Assembly: GCF_007677725.1 (NCBI RefSeq)
Contig: NZ_VEDF01000009.1
Location: forward strand, 62,001-126,000
Direction of reading: 5' to 3'
DNA length: 64,000 nt
From: Pseudomonas sp. URMO17WK12:I11
Lineage (GTDB): Bacteria; Pseudomonadota; Gammaproteobacteria; Pseudomonadales; Pseudomonadaceae
The number at the start of each line of letters is the position of its first letter. Position 1 is the stretch's first letter. The notes under the pieces were generated by a model. It had not been told where the DNA came from. It saw nothing but the letters and a program-made list of their open reading frames with translations, and ran no database searches. Position numbers and translations under genes: made by a program. This document shows, piece by piece, positions 33,756 to 42,145 of this stretch.

Positions 33756-34745
33756 ATGTCGATCGAAGTTCGTAACGTCAGCAAGCGCTTCAACAGCTTC
33801 CAGGCTCTGGACAACATCAACCTGGACATCAACAGCGGCGAGCTGGTGGCCCTGCTTGGCCCATCCGGCTGTGGCAAGACCACCTTGCTGCGCATCATCG
33901 CCGGCCTGGAGACGCCTGATCAGGGCAGTATCGTGTTCCATGGCGAAGACGTCTCCGGTCACGATGTGCGCGATCGCAACGTGGGCTTCGTGTTCCAGCA
34001 CTATGCTTTGTTCCGCCACATGAGCGTGTTCGATAACGTCGCCTTCGGCCTGCGCATGAAGCCCAAGGGCGAGCGCCCGAGCGAAAGCCGAATTGCCGAG
34101 AAGGTGCACGAGTTGCTCAACATGGTTCAGCTCGACTGGCTGTCCGACCGTTACCCGGAACAGCTTTCCGGCGGGCAGCGTCAGCGCATTGCCCTGGCCC
34201 GCGCGCTGGCGGTCGAGCCCAAGGTGCTGTTGCTCGACGAGCCCTTCGGCGCGCTCGATGCCAAGGTGCGCAAGGAACTGCGCCGCTGGCTGGCGCGATT
34301 GCACGAGGACATCAACCTGACCTCGGTGTTCGTCACCCACGATCAGGAAGAAGCCATGGAAGTGGCCGACCGCATCGTGGTGATGAACAAGGGCGTGATC
34401 GAGCAGATCGGCTCGCCGGGTGAGGTCTACGAGCAGCCGGCCAATGATTTCGTCTATCACTTCCTGGGTGATTCCAACCGCCTGGCGCTCAGCGAAGGCC
34501 AGCATGTGTTGTTCCGCCCGCATGAAGTGTCGCTGTCGCGCCACGAAACCGAAGGCCACCATGCTGCTGAAGTGCGCGATATCCGGCCATTAGGGGCCAC
34601 CACTCGGGTGACCTTGAAAGTCGAAGGTCAAAGCGAGCTGATCGAAGCCGAAGTGGTCAAGGACCATGACAGCCTCACTGGCCTGGCCCGTGGTGAAACC
34701 TTGTTCTTCCGGCCGAAGGTCTGGCAGAAAGTGGCGGATCTCTGA
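33756..34745 (+). CDS. cysA: Sulfate ABC transporter ATPase CysA
   Basis: The ATPase of the sulfate importer, 329 aa. Walker A is GPSGCGKTT, the signature LSGGQRQRIALARALA, Walker B LLLLDEPFGALD, and the H-loop VFVTHDQEEAM. A C-terminal TOBE domain contains FRPHEVSLSR. It is slightly short compared with E. coli CysA (365 aa) but complete. GGAGGAATG precedes the start. A good intrinsic terminator follows the stop, closing the oscA-sbp-cysTWA unit. Confidence 0.95.
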   Translation: MSIEVRNVSKRFNSFQALDNINLDINSGELVALLGPSGCGKTTLLRIIAGLETPDQGSIVFHGEDVSGHDVRDRNVGFVFQHYALFRHMSVFDNVAFGLRMKPKGERPSESRIAEKVHELLNMVQLDWLSDRYPEQLSGGQRQRIALARALAVEPKVLLLDEPFGALDAKVRKELRRWLARLHEDINLTSVFVTHDQEEAMEVADRIVVMNKGVIEQIGSPGEVYEQPANDFVYHFLGDSNRLALSEGQHVLFRPHEVSLSRHETEGHHAAEVRDIRPLGATTRVTLKVEGQSELIEAEVVKDHDSLTGLARGETLFFRPKVWQKVADL

Positions 34746-34765
34746 GTAAGATAAAGTCGATCAGA

Positions 34766-34789
34766 CCCGGGCCCTGGCCCGGGTTTTTT
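34766..34789 (+). terminator. cysA: Intrinsic terminator after cysA
   Basis: A perfect CCCGGGCC/GGCCCGGG stem with a two-base centre, followed by six T residues (34784-34789), lies 21 bases after the cysA stop. Confidence 0.85.
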
Positions 34790-34914
34790 ATGCGCGCTTT
34801 GCCCATTTACCGGCCTTCGGGCGATGCATTTTTTGAATACGCAATATGCAAGCAAAGCATGAGTAATCCTGCCGAGGCTGCAGCCCGCGAATTCCGGGGC
34901 ATGCTCGTCAGGAC

Positions 34915-34942
34915 GTATTTTTTATATTCAATAAAGGACTAG
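34915..34942 (+). promoter_or_regulatory. A+T-rich promoter tract upstream of tonB
   Basis: An A+T-rich stretch (TATTTTTTATATTCAATAAA) about 100 bases before tonB stands out in GC-rich DNA. It resembles the tracts upstream of oscA and of the 37204 gene and may carry the tonB promoter. I saw no convincing Fur-box match. Confidence 0.35.
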
Positions 34943-35031
34943 CTTTAACTCGAAATATTACTTTCAGTGATAAGCCTGCAGTTCGATGATTCAGCCACAC
35001 ACCTGAATCAGCACTGCCAGGAGCTTCATCG

Positions 35032-35838
35032 ATGGGTAATGTCCAGACGGCCGCCAGGGCCTACGACCAGTCATGGCGCCCCAGCCCGGGTGAGCTGCTC
35101 GACCTCGGTCGCACGCCGCGCCTGCCACTGGGACAATTACGACTGCAACGCCAACCGGTCAGCGGCCTCAAGCACCGCGACAAGTTACTGCTAGGGCTGC
35201 TGGTCGTGGGTCTGCACGCAGCTGCAGCCTACTACGTGAGCCAGACGCCGACCCCGGCACTGCCGATCGTGCCCCCGCAAATCCCGCCGATGACCATCGA
35301 ATTCGCCGCACCTGCGCCCGCGCAGGTAGAGCCGCCACCTCCAGCGCCTGCACCGCCTGTGGTCGAACCGCCGCCACCCGTGGTCGATGAGCTGGCCAGC
35401 AAGCCCAAACCCAAGCCTAAGCCGGCGCCCAAGCCGGTGGCCAAGCAGCCGCCCAAGCCGCAGGCGTTGCCCAAACCCGTACAGGCGCCGACGCCGGCAC
35501 CGGCACCGGCACCGGTTGCCGCTGCGGTTGCGCCAGCACCGGCGAAACCCGCACCGGTGACGCCCCCATCGGCCAATGCCGCCTACCTGAAAAACCCTGC
35601 GCCGGAATACCCGCAGATGGCGCTGCGCCGCGGCTGGGAAGGCACCGTGCTGCTGCGTGTCGAGGTCCTGCCTAGCGGCAAGCCAGGGCAAATCCAGATT
35701 CAGCAGAGCAGTGGTCGCGATGCCCTGGACGCCGCAGCCCTTGCCGCGGTCAAGCGCTGGAGCTTCGTGCCTGCCAAGCAGGGTGATGTGGCGCAGGCGG
35801 GCTGGGTCAGCGTGCCGATCGATTTCAAGCTTCGTTAA
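35032..35838 (+). CDS. tonB: Energy transducer TonB
   Basis: Couples the inner-membrane proton gradient to outer-membrane receptors, 268 aa. A cytoplasmic N-terminal extension of about 50 residues precedes the single helix (residues 51-68, KLLLGLLVVGLHAAAAYY, with His62 in the helix). A Pro-rich periplasmic spacer (about 75-185: PPPAPAPPVVEPPPPVV, then KPKPKPKPAPKP) leads to the C-terminal TonB domain (KNPAPEYPQMALRRGWEGTV...). E. coli TonB lacks such an N-terminal extension; pseudomonad TonBs often have one. The order tonB-exbB-exbD matches the tonB2 locus of P. aeruginosa. Confidence 0.9.
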   Translation: MGNVQTAARAYDQSWRPSPGELLDLGRTPRLPLGQLRLQRQPVSGLKHRDKLLLGLLVVGLHAAAAYYVSQTPTPALPIVPPQIPPMTIEFAAPAPAQVEPPPPAPAPPVVEPPPPVVDELASKPKPKPKPAPKPVAKQPPKPQALPKPVQAPTPAPAPAPVAAAVAPAPAKPAPVTPPSANAAYLKNPAPEYPQMALRRGWEGTVLLRVEVLPSGKPGQIQIQQSSGRDALDAAALAAVKRWSFVPAKQGDVAQAGWVSVPIDFKLR

Positions 35839-35867
35839 CGTTTCGCAGAACACAGGAAGACACCCTC

Positions 35868-36587
35868 ATGAGCTTGTTGGCATCCCCCCTTGCATCGGTT
35901 GAAAGTGCAGTCATCTGGCTGTTGGTCGGTTTTTCGGTCGCGACCTGGGCCCTGGCGTTGGCCAAGGCAGTGCAGTTCGTGCGTCTGAAGAACCAGGACA
36001 AACGTTTCCACAAACAGTTTTGGGCGGCGTCCAGTCTCGATTCGGCAGCGCAGTTGAGCCACGAACTGCCAGGCCCGGCGGCGCGCGTGGCGCAGTCAGG
36101 CTACGCCGCGATCGCCGTAGGTGACGCCCAGCCAAACGACCTGAGCCATGCCATCAATCACCAGGACCGCCTCGAGCGCGCGCTGCGTCAGCAGATCGTG
36201 CGTGAACGTCGCTCATTGGAGACCGGCCTGGCGGTGGTCGCGAGTATCGGCAGTACTTCGCCTTTCATCGGCCTGTTCGGGACCGTGTGGGGCATCATGG
36301 AAGCGCTCAAGGGCATCAGCGCTGCCGGCTCCGCCAGCCTGGAAACCGTGGCCGGCCCCATCGGCGCCGCACTTGTCGCCACCGGTGTGGGTATCGCCGT
36401 CGCGGTGCCAGCGGTGCTGGTGTACAACTATTTCCTGCGCCGCCTGAAGCTCACGGCTGCCGACCTGGATGACTTCGCCCACGACTTCTACAGCTTGGCG
36501 CAGAAGAGTGCCTTCCGGGTCCTGGTGCACCCTACGCTGCACAAGCACCAGGCCGGGTTCACCCAGCCGGTGAAGGAGGCCTCCTGA
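35868..36587 (+). CDS. exbB: TonB-system proton-channel subunit ExbB
   Basis: A MotA/TolQ/ExbB-family inner-membrane protein, 239 aa, three helices. The first helix lies near the N-terminus (VIWLLVGFSVATWALALAKAVQF), and the conserved channel region is VVASIGSTSPFIGLFGTVWGIMEALKGI and GPIGAALVATGVGIAVAVPAVLVYNYFLRR. AGGAAG precedes the ATG. It forms the proton-driven complex with ExbD and energises TonB, encoded on either side. Confidence 0.93.
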   Translation: MSLLASPLASVESAVIWLLVGFSVATWALALAKAVQFVRLKNQDKRFHKQFWAASSLDSAAQLSHELPGPAARVAQSGYAAIAVGDAQPNDLSHAINHQDRLERALRQQIVRERRSLETGLAVVASIGSTSPFIGLFGTVWGIMEALKGISAAGSASLETVAGPIGAALVATGVGIAVAVPAVLVYNYFLRRLKLTAADLDDFAHDFYSLAQKSAFRVLVHPTLHKHQAGFTQPVKEAS

Positions 36588-36588
36588 C

Positions 36589-36990
36589 ATGGCCTTCTCG
36601 ACCCAGGACGGTGATGAAGTGCTCAGCGAGATCAACGTCACGCCATTGGTGGACGTCATGCTGGTGTTGCTGGTGGTGTTCATCGTCACCGCGCCGCTGC
36701 TGACCAACGCCATTCCCATCAACCTGCCCAAGACCGAGGCGGTGGCCCCAGTGGAGCAGAAAGATCCGTTGGTGGTGAGCATCGACGGCGGCGGCAAGCT
36801 GTTCATCAACAAGGATGAAATCCAGCCGCAGGTACTGGAAAGCCGGCTGAAGGCCGCCAAGCAGGAGGATGCCCAGGTGCGCGTGCAGCTCCAGGCTGAC
36901 GATGGCGTGAATTATGGCGAAGTGGCACGTGCCATGGCGGCCATCGAGCGAGCGGGCATCAGCAAGCTGGCGGTTATCACAGCGCGCTGA
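36589..36990 (+). CDS. exbD: TonB-system subunit ExbD
   Basis: The ExbD/TolR-family partner, 133 aa, one base after exbB. The N-terminal helix carries the proton-accepting aspartate in EINVTPLVDVMLVLLVVFIVTAPLL. The periplasmic domain ends in YGEVARAMAAIERAGISKLAVITA, as usual. A T-run terminator follows (37022-37060), so tonB-exbB-exbD is one unit. Confidence 0.93.
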   Translation: MAFSTQDGDEVLSEINVTPLVDVMLVLLVVFIVTAPLLTNAIPINLPKTEAVAPVEQKDPLVVSIDGGGKLFINKDEIQPQVLESRLKAAKQEDAQVRVQLQADDGVNYGEVARAMAAIERAGISKLAVITAR

Positions 36991-37021
36991 GGGGCTTTGA
37001 TTTTCTTCAGGCAAGGTGTTT

Positions 37022-37060
37022 GGGGGCCATATCTCGTGACAGGGATTGGCCCTCTTTTTT
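37022..37060 (+). terminator. exbD: Intrinsic terminator after exbD
   Basis: GGGGGCCA (37022-37029) pairs with TGGCCCTC (37047-37054, one G-T), followed by six T residues (37055-37060). Confidence 0.75.
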
Positions 37061-37097
37061 GCTTGTGGGCCCGGTCCTGGGAAAGTCGCGCAGCCCC

Positions 37098-37160
37098 GAT
37101 TGAATAACTCTTATGGTTATTAATAAATAGCTTCTTATTCCTTTACCGATATAACCACAG
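37098..37160 (+). promoter_or_regulatory. A+T-rich promoter region of the 37204 gene (candidate CysB target)
   Basis: The stretch between the terminator and the next gene includes TTATTCC followed after eight bases by TATAACC, and an upstream TTATGGTTATTAATAAATAG. The pattern recalls LysR-type CysB targets, but the identification is from memory and weak. Confidence 0.4.
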
Positions 37161-37203
37161 CTTTATACTGGGGCCCAAGCACGCAAACACTGGAGGCGTC
37201 CCC

Positions 37204-37785
37204 ATGCGCAATGAGTCGATTCGTTACCTGATTGTGCCGGGCTGGCAAGGATCGCCAGACAATCATTGGCAGAGCCATTGGCAACGCACGCTACCCAACG
37301 GGGCCAGGGTAGAGCAACGCGACTGGCTCACCCCGCAGCGCGATGACTGGGTACAGGCGCTGGAGCAAGCCATCGCCGGCGAACCCACGCCGGTGATTCT
37401 GATCGCTCATAGCCTCGGCTGCGTCACGGTCGCCCATTGGGCCGCGCAGGCAAGCCCGGCCTTGCTGCGCCGAGTCCGCGGCGCCCTGTTGGTGGCGCCG
37501 GCGGACGTCGAGCGACCTGGGTGTGCGGCTGCCCTGCGCAACTTTGCGCCGATTCCGCTGCAGGCGCTGCCGTTTCCCAGCCAAGTGGTGAGCTCCGACA
37601 ACGACCCGGCGGTCAGCGTGCCGCGTGCGCTGTTGCTGGCCCAGGCCTGGGGCGCTGAGGTCGGGCTGCTGAGCAATGCTGGGCATATCAACGTCAAGTC
37701 CGGTCACCAGCGCTGGGAGCAGGGTTTCGCCTACCTGTATCGCTTGCAGAGCCGTGTCGAGCAGCGCGCCTTGCGCCTGGCCTGA
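37204..37785 (+). CDS. RBBP9/YdeN-family alpha/beta hydrolase
   Basis: A small serine hydrolase, 193 aa, of the RBBP9/YdeN family. The opening YLIVPGWQGSPDNHWQSHWQ is diagnostic; the nucleophile is Ser70 in LIAHSLGCVTVAHWA, and the catalytic His lies in LSNAGHINVKSGHQRW. CTGGAGGCGTCCC precedes the ATG. Its substrate is unknown. It precedes the AAA+ gene in the same direction (64 bases) and could be co-transcribed. Neighbouring sulfur genes and an A+T-rich promoter hint at a sulfur-starvation role. Confidence 0.85.
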   Translation: MRNESIRYLIVPGWQGSPDNHWQSHWQRTLPNGARVEQRDWLTPQRDDWVQALEQAIAGEPTPVILIAHSLGCVTVAHWAAQASPALLRRVRGALLVAPADVERPGCAAALRNFAPIPLQALPFPSQVVSSDNDPAVSVPRALLLAQAWGAEVGLLSNAGHINVKSGHQRWEQGFAYLYRLQSRVEQRALRLA

Positions 37786-37849
37786 CCGGCTGATTTCGTT
37801 CACCGATTGCCTGACGCCCAGCCAGCCATGGCACGGGCGGGAGTTTCCC

Positions 37850-38680
37850 ATGACTGTGCAAAATCCCTTCGGCCAGCCGCTGCTGACGTTTCCCGAACTG
37901 GACAAGAGCCCTTTGAGCATCCGCGCCAAGGCGCTGGTGTTCATCGATCCGCGCTCGCAGCAGCTGCGCCAGGCTCTGGAGCGACTGGCGCCGCAGGCGC
38001 TTGCGGTGTTGATCCGCGGCGAAACCGGCACCGGCAAGGAGCTACTGGCGCGGCAGATTCATCGTGCCAGTGATCGTCCCGGTTTATTCGTTTCGGTCAA
38101 TTGCGCAGGTATCAGCCCGACCTACGCCGATGCCGAATTGTTCGGCTACAGCGCAGGCACCCAGGGCGGTACCGCCAGCAGCCGCGCTGGTTGGTTCGGC
38201 TCGGCCAACGGCGGCACCTTGTACCTGGATGAAATCGCCGACCTGCCGCTGGCCATCCAGGGCAAGTTGCTGGCCGCACTGGAAAACCGCGAGGTCACCC
38301 GGGTGGGCGCGCAGCAACCGCAGCCGGTGGATGTGCGCCTGGTTGCCGCGACCAGCATTGACCTGGCCCGCGTGGTGAAGGCTGGGCGCTTCAACGAACG
38401 CCTCTATCAGTACCTGCGTGAGGGCGCCTTGGAGCTACCGCCGCTGCGGGAGCGGCCGGGTGACATCCTGCCCTTGGCCGAGTATTTCGTGGGCATTTAC
38501 AGCGTACGCTTGCAGCGGCCCCTGGCGCTGATCAGCGAGGCTGCGCAGCGGGTATTGGAAGCACACACCTGGCCCGGCAATACGCGTGAGCTGGAAAACG
38601 TCATCCACTTCGCCTTGCTGGTCAATGACAGCGAAGAGCTGCAACCCCATGACCTGGATTCGCTCAACCCGGCGCCCTAG
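37850..38680 (+). CDS. Sigma-54-activator-like AAA+ protein lacking GAFTGA and HTH
   Basis: A 276-aa protein that is almost only the central AAA+ domain of bacterial enhancer-binding proteins. Walker A is GETGTGKE (57-64), Walker B GGTLYLDEIA (121-130), and WPGNTRELENVI lies near the C-terminus. Where the sigma-54-contacting loop GAFTGA should be, residues 103-108 read GTQGGT with no length change. No receiver or sensory domain and no C-terminal HTH exist. ATG 37850 follows GGGAGTTTCCC. It may be a non-activating ATPase, a partner of another regulator, or a decaying activator. Confidence 0.82.
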   Translation: MTVQNPFGQPLLTFPELDKSPLSIRAKALVFIDPRSQQLRQALERLAPQALAVLIRGETGTGKELLARQIHRASDRPGLFVSVNCAGISPTYADAELFGYSAGTQGGTASSRAGWFGSANGGTLYLDEIADLPLAIQGKLLAALENREVTRVGAQQPQPVDVRLVAATSIDLARVVKAGRFNERLYQYLREGALELPPLRERPGDILPLAEYFVGIYSVRLQRPLALISEAAQRVLEAHTWPGNTRELENVIHFALLVNDSEELQPHDLDSLNPAP

Positions 38681-38720
38681 AGAGGCTAAGAAGCAAAATG
38701 AGTGATGGCAGTTTGTTTTT

Positions 38721-38760
38721 GGCATAAGCAGCTAATTAAAAGATATTGTTGCGGCATAAG
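38721..38760 (+). promoter_or_regulatory. Direct repeat GGCATAAG upstream of the MetQ-like gene
   Basis: GGCATAAG occurs at 38721-38728 and again at 38753-38760, start to start 32 bases, about three helical turns, flanking an A+T-rich centre (GCTAATTAAAAGATATTG). This suggests binding of a dimeric or tetrameric regulator to one face of the DNA. Confidence 0.45.
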
Positions 38761-38854
38761 AATTCTCGGTATCGTCCGCTCCACGCCCAGCGGTGAAACG
38801 GTTGGGCACTTGACTTCGCCATCGCAATGGCCCCGATCCAGAACAAGGACCACC

Positions 38855-39640
38855 ATGAAAAAAACCCTGATCACCACTGCACTGGCCGCCGCCTTGTCGT
38901 TCGCCGGCCTGGCGTCTGCCGCCGAGAAGCTGGTGGTAGCTGCGACCCCAGTTCCACACGCTGAAATCCTCGAGTTGATCAAGCCGACCTTGGCCAAGGA
39001 AGGGGTGGACCTGCAGATCAAGGTCTTTACCGACTATGTGCAGCCGAACGTGCAAGTTGATCAGAAGCGTCTGGATGCCAACTACTTCCAGACCCTGCCA
39101 TACCTGCAGAGCTTCAACGAAGGCAAGGGCACCCACCTGGAAACGGTGATCGGCGTGCACGTCGAGCCTTTCGGTGGTTACTCGAAGAAGGTCAAGAGCC
39201 TGAACGACCTGCCTGAAGGGGCAAGCGTCGCCATTCCCAATGAAGGCAGCAACAGTGGCCGTGCCTTGTTGCTGCTGCAAAAAGCTGGGCTGATTACCCT
39301 CAAAGACCCGAAAAATGCGCTGGCGACCCCGAAAGACATCGCCGAGAACCCGAAAAAGCTGAAATTCCGCGAGCTCGAATCGGCCATGCTGCCGCGCGTA
39401 CTGGATCAGGTCGACCTGGACATGATCAACACCAACTATGCGCTGGAAGCCGGCTTGAATCCGGCCAAGGATGCGCTGGTGATCGAAGGTAGCGACTCGC
39501 CTTACGTGAACTTCCTGGTGGCCCGTCCGGACAACAAAAACAGCGAGGCCATGCAGAAGCTGGCCAAGGCGCTGACCAGCCCGGAAGTGAAAGCCTTCAT
39601 CGCCAAGAAATACCAAGGTGCGGTACTGCCTGCGTTCTGA
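38855..39640 (+). CDS. MetQ/NlpA-family periplasmic binding protein
   Basis: A binding protein of the methionine-type (NlpA/MetQ) family, 261 aa. ATG 38855 follows AAGGACC. The signal peptide MKKTLITTALAAALSFAGLASA lacks a lipobox cysteine, so unlike E. coli MetQ it should be soluble in the periplasm. Family segments are VAATPVPHAEILELIKPTLAKEGVDLQIKVFTDYVQPN, LDANYFQTLPYLQSFN and VAIPNEGSNSGRALLLLQKAGLI. No metN or metI gene is adjacent. It may take methionine or another organosulfur compound. Confidence 0.88.
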   Translation: MKKTLITTALAAALSFAGLASAAEKLVVAATPVPHAEILELIKPTLAKEGVDLQIKVFTDYVQPNVQVDQKRLDANYFQTLPYLQSFNEGKGTHLETVIGVHVEPFGGYSKKVKSLNDLPEGASVAIPNEGSNSGRALLLLQKAGLITLKDPKNALATPKDIAENPKKLKFRELESAMLPRVLDQVDLDMINTNYALEAGLNPAKDALVIEGSDSPYVNFLVARPDNKNSEAMQKLAKALTSPEVKAFIAKKYQGAVLPAF

Positions 39641-39654
39641 TTGGCTAAGCCGAT

Positions 39655-39688
39655 AAAAAAACGCCGACGCGCTTGCGTCGGCGTTTTT
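39655..39688. terminator. Bidirectional intrinsic terminator
   Basis: ACGCCGACGC/GCGTCGGCGT, a perfect 10-bp stem with a four-base loop, is flanked by six A on the left and four T on the right, so it can terminate both the MetQ-like gene and the convergent acylase gene. Confidence 0.9.
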
Positions 39689-39694
39689 GTTTGC

Positions 39695-42058
39695 TCAAGG
39701 CGCAGGTACCAGACGTAACCGACTCTGCGCACTGATCACGCCCAACTGCGCGCGTTGGTATCTGCCTTCTATATAACCCTCGGCCTGGTCCGAGAAGTGC
39801 CGATCGAAAGGCACGCCGCTTTGCCCGACCGGGTTGTTGGTCAGTGCCTGACCGGCATCGGCGAAGTCGACCAGGCGCCGGGTCGAGGGCCCATAGTTGA
39901 CCGGCCAGGGAGCAGGGCCAAGTTTGGCCGAGAGGTTGTTGGGCACCTCGTGGGTGCCAGGGGCGGCGAACGGCCCGACGTTGAACAGCAGGTTCAGCGG
40001 TTTCTGCACGCCTAGCGGATGATTGTGGGTTAGGGTATGGGCTTTGCCCCACTGCCAGCTGGCTGGGTCCTGGCCAAGGGTTTCACGCAGGTGGGCAAGG
40101 CTGTTGTGCCAGGCCAGGCGCACGACGGCAGGACGCTCTCCAGGCTGGTCGCTGCCGCGGCTGCGCCACCAGGGCGACTCGGCGTCGGCCGCCAAGCGGG
40201 GTAGGGCGGCATCGATGGCGCGAGTGCTGAGCAACAGGGCGAACCAGGTATCGCCCAGCTCATCGTGCAAGGCGCCGTGGGCCAGCTCGTAGAGAAACTG
40301 GTTGAACAGCGTGGCACTGGTGGACGTCAGTGGATAGTCGCCACGCCAGCCGGCGAGCTGCTCGACCAGCTCCTTTTCTTCGTCACCCTCGGCCACCTGA
40401 CGCAGCGTCGCCAACAGCGGCGCAAGGGTACGCGGGCCGTAGTCGCTGGCTGTGTCGAGCTGCAGCGCCTGGCTGTTCTCGGTGTCCCAGCGTATCTGGG
40501 GGTTGGCCAGATGACGATCGAGCTGGCGGCCACGGTCGGGGAGGTTGTAATACCCAGGGATCGGCATCGCCGCTGGCGGCTGGTAGTTCGCCGACACGAT
40601 GTAACCGCTGGCCGGGTTCTCCTGCTGAGGGTTGGCACTGAAAGGATAGAAACCCAGTTTGTCCGCCTCTGCGCTGGCGCCGTCAAGCATGAACGCAGGA
40701 TTGACACCTTCGGGGCGAATCGGCAACTGCGCCGCTGCCCACCAGCCGATATCGCCGCGGGCGTTGGCCCACACGAAGTTCAGCCCAGGTGACTGCACCT
40801 GGCTGGCCGCCGTGCGCATCTTGTCCAGGGTGTCGGCGCGGTTGAGCTGGTAGAAGCCCTGCAGAATAGGGTTTTCGGTTTCCAGGAATGCCCACCACAT
40901 GGCGATGGGCCTGGCACCGGCAGCTTCGCCCAGCACGTCATTGACGATGGGGCCGTGGGCAGAGCGGCGCAGGTTCACCGTGACCGCAGGTTCGCCCTTG
41001 ACCTGGATAGTCTGCACGGACTTTTCCAGTGCTTGCCACTGGCCGTCGATCAAGACCTCGTCGGCGTTGGCCGGGTTGGTTTTTTCGACGATCAAGTCGA
41101 CATCGTCGTTCTGGAACATGGTCAGGCTCCAGCCGAAATCGCGGTTGTGGCCGAGCAGGGCGAACGGATTCAATGCTTGAAAGTAGCCGTACAGGTTGAA
41201 ACCAGGCGCCGACAGCTCGGCTTCGTACCACACCGCTGGCACGGCAAAGCTGATGTGCGGATCGCCAGCGAGCAGCGGCTTGCCGCTGCGGGTCCGACTG
41301 CCGGCGACGACCCAGGCATTACTGCCCTCGAGTTGCGGGATCCCCGCCGCCAGCAGGGCGTCATGACCCGCACGGGCGACCATTTCCAGGCTTTTCCAGT
41401 CGCCGGCAGCCAGCGGCGTGGTCAGCGCCCCCTGTGGGACCCAGTCCAGATCGAAGATCTCCAGGTATTGTGGGCCAAGCTGATCACGAATGTAGGTCAG
41501 CGCAGGCTCGGTACGAAACGCGGCGGCGAAGCTGTAGGCCAGGTAGCCGGCAATGCTCAGGGTATCTTCTGCGGTAAAGGGCCGAGGGGTGATGCCGATC
41601 AGGTCGAATTCGACCGGCCGAGGGTGGCTGGCCTGCCAGGCGTTGACGCCTTCCAGATACGCCTGCAGGGCCTGCCAGGCGGGCGATTGCTGATCCTGGC
41701 GCTGCGCCATCAGCGCGGCCTGCTCACGAATGCGCAGGCTGCGAAACAACGTGTCGGTGGGCAACAGCTTGGCCCCCAGGACTTCGGCCAGCTCGCCGCG
41801 GGCCAGGCGGCGCATGATCTCCATCTGGAACAGCCGGTCCTGGGCATGCACGTAGCCCAGGGCCCGGTACAGGTCCGCTTCGCCTTGCGCCTGCAGGTGC
41901 GGTACGCCACGGCTGTCGTAGCGCACCGTGACCGGCGCCTGCAAACCCTTCACGGCGACCTCGCCCGCGCGTTGTGGCAGCTTGCCGTGTATGTACCAAT
42001 AACCGGCACCAGCGCCCACGGCGACTACAAGGGCCAGTACTGACAGGCTGCGCTTCAT
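39695..42058 (-). CDS. Penicillin acylase family Ntn hydrolase
   Basis: A 787-aa periplasmic N-terminal-nucleophile hydrolase made as a precursor. An N-terminal signal or anchor helix (SLSVLALVVAVGAGAGYWYI) is followed by the alpha chain (VTVRYDSRGVPHLQAQGEADLYRALGYVHAQDRLFQMEIMRRLARGEL). Self-cleavage is expected before Ser246 in LEGSNAWVV, the N-terminal nucleophile of the beta chain. AAGGAGTCTCG precedes the ATG. Family members cleave penicillins, aminoglutarates or acyl-homoserine lactones; the specificity cannot be read here. Single-gene unit, divergent from the acetyltransferase. Confidence 0.9.
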   Translation of the reverse strand: MKRSLSVLALVVAVGAGAGYWYIHGKLPQRAGEVAVKGLQAPVTVRYDSRGVPHLQAQGEADLYRALGYVHAQDRLFQMEIMRRLARGELAEVLGAKLLPTDTLFRSLRIREQAALMAQRQDQQSPAWQALQAYLEGVNAWQASHPRPVEFDLIGITPRPFTAEDTLSIAGYLAYSFAAAFRTEPALTYIRDQLGPQYLEIFDLDWVPQGALTTPLAAGDWKSLEMVARAGHDALLAAGIPQLEGSNAWVVAGSRTRSGKPLLAGDPHISFAVPAVWYEAELSAPGFNLYGYFQALNPFALLGHNRDFGWSLTMFQNDDVDLIVEKTNPANADEVLIDGQWQALEKSVQTIQVKGEPAVTVNLRRSAHGPIVNDVLGEAAGARPIAMWWAFLETENPILQGFYQLNRADTLDKMRTAASQVQSPGLNFVWANARGDIGWWAAAQLPIRPEGVNPAFMLDGASAEADKLGFYPFSANPQQENPASGYIVSANYQPPAAMPIPGYYNLPDRGRQLDRHLANPQIRWDTENSQALQLDTASDYGPRTLAPLLATLRQVAEGDEEKELVEQLAGWRGDYPLTSTSATLFNQFLYELAHGALHDELGDTWFALLLSTRAIDAALPRLAADAESPWWRSRGSDQPGERPAVVRLAWHNSLAHLRETLGQDPASWQWGKAHTLTHNHPLGVQKPLNLLFNVGPFAAPGTHEVPNNLSAKLGPAPWPVNYGPSTRRLVDFADAGQALTNNPVGQSGVPFDRHFSDQAEGYIEGRYQRAQLGVISAQSRLRLVPAP

Positions 42059-42145
42059 CGAGACTCCTTGTGCATTCGAGCGGAAACTGTTGTCCGATCA
42101 TCGACGGATTCGCGAAAAGAGCATAGCCCCTCGGTAGGAGTACCC

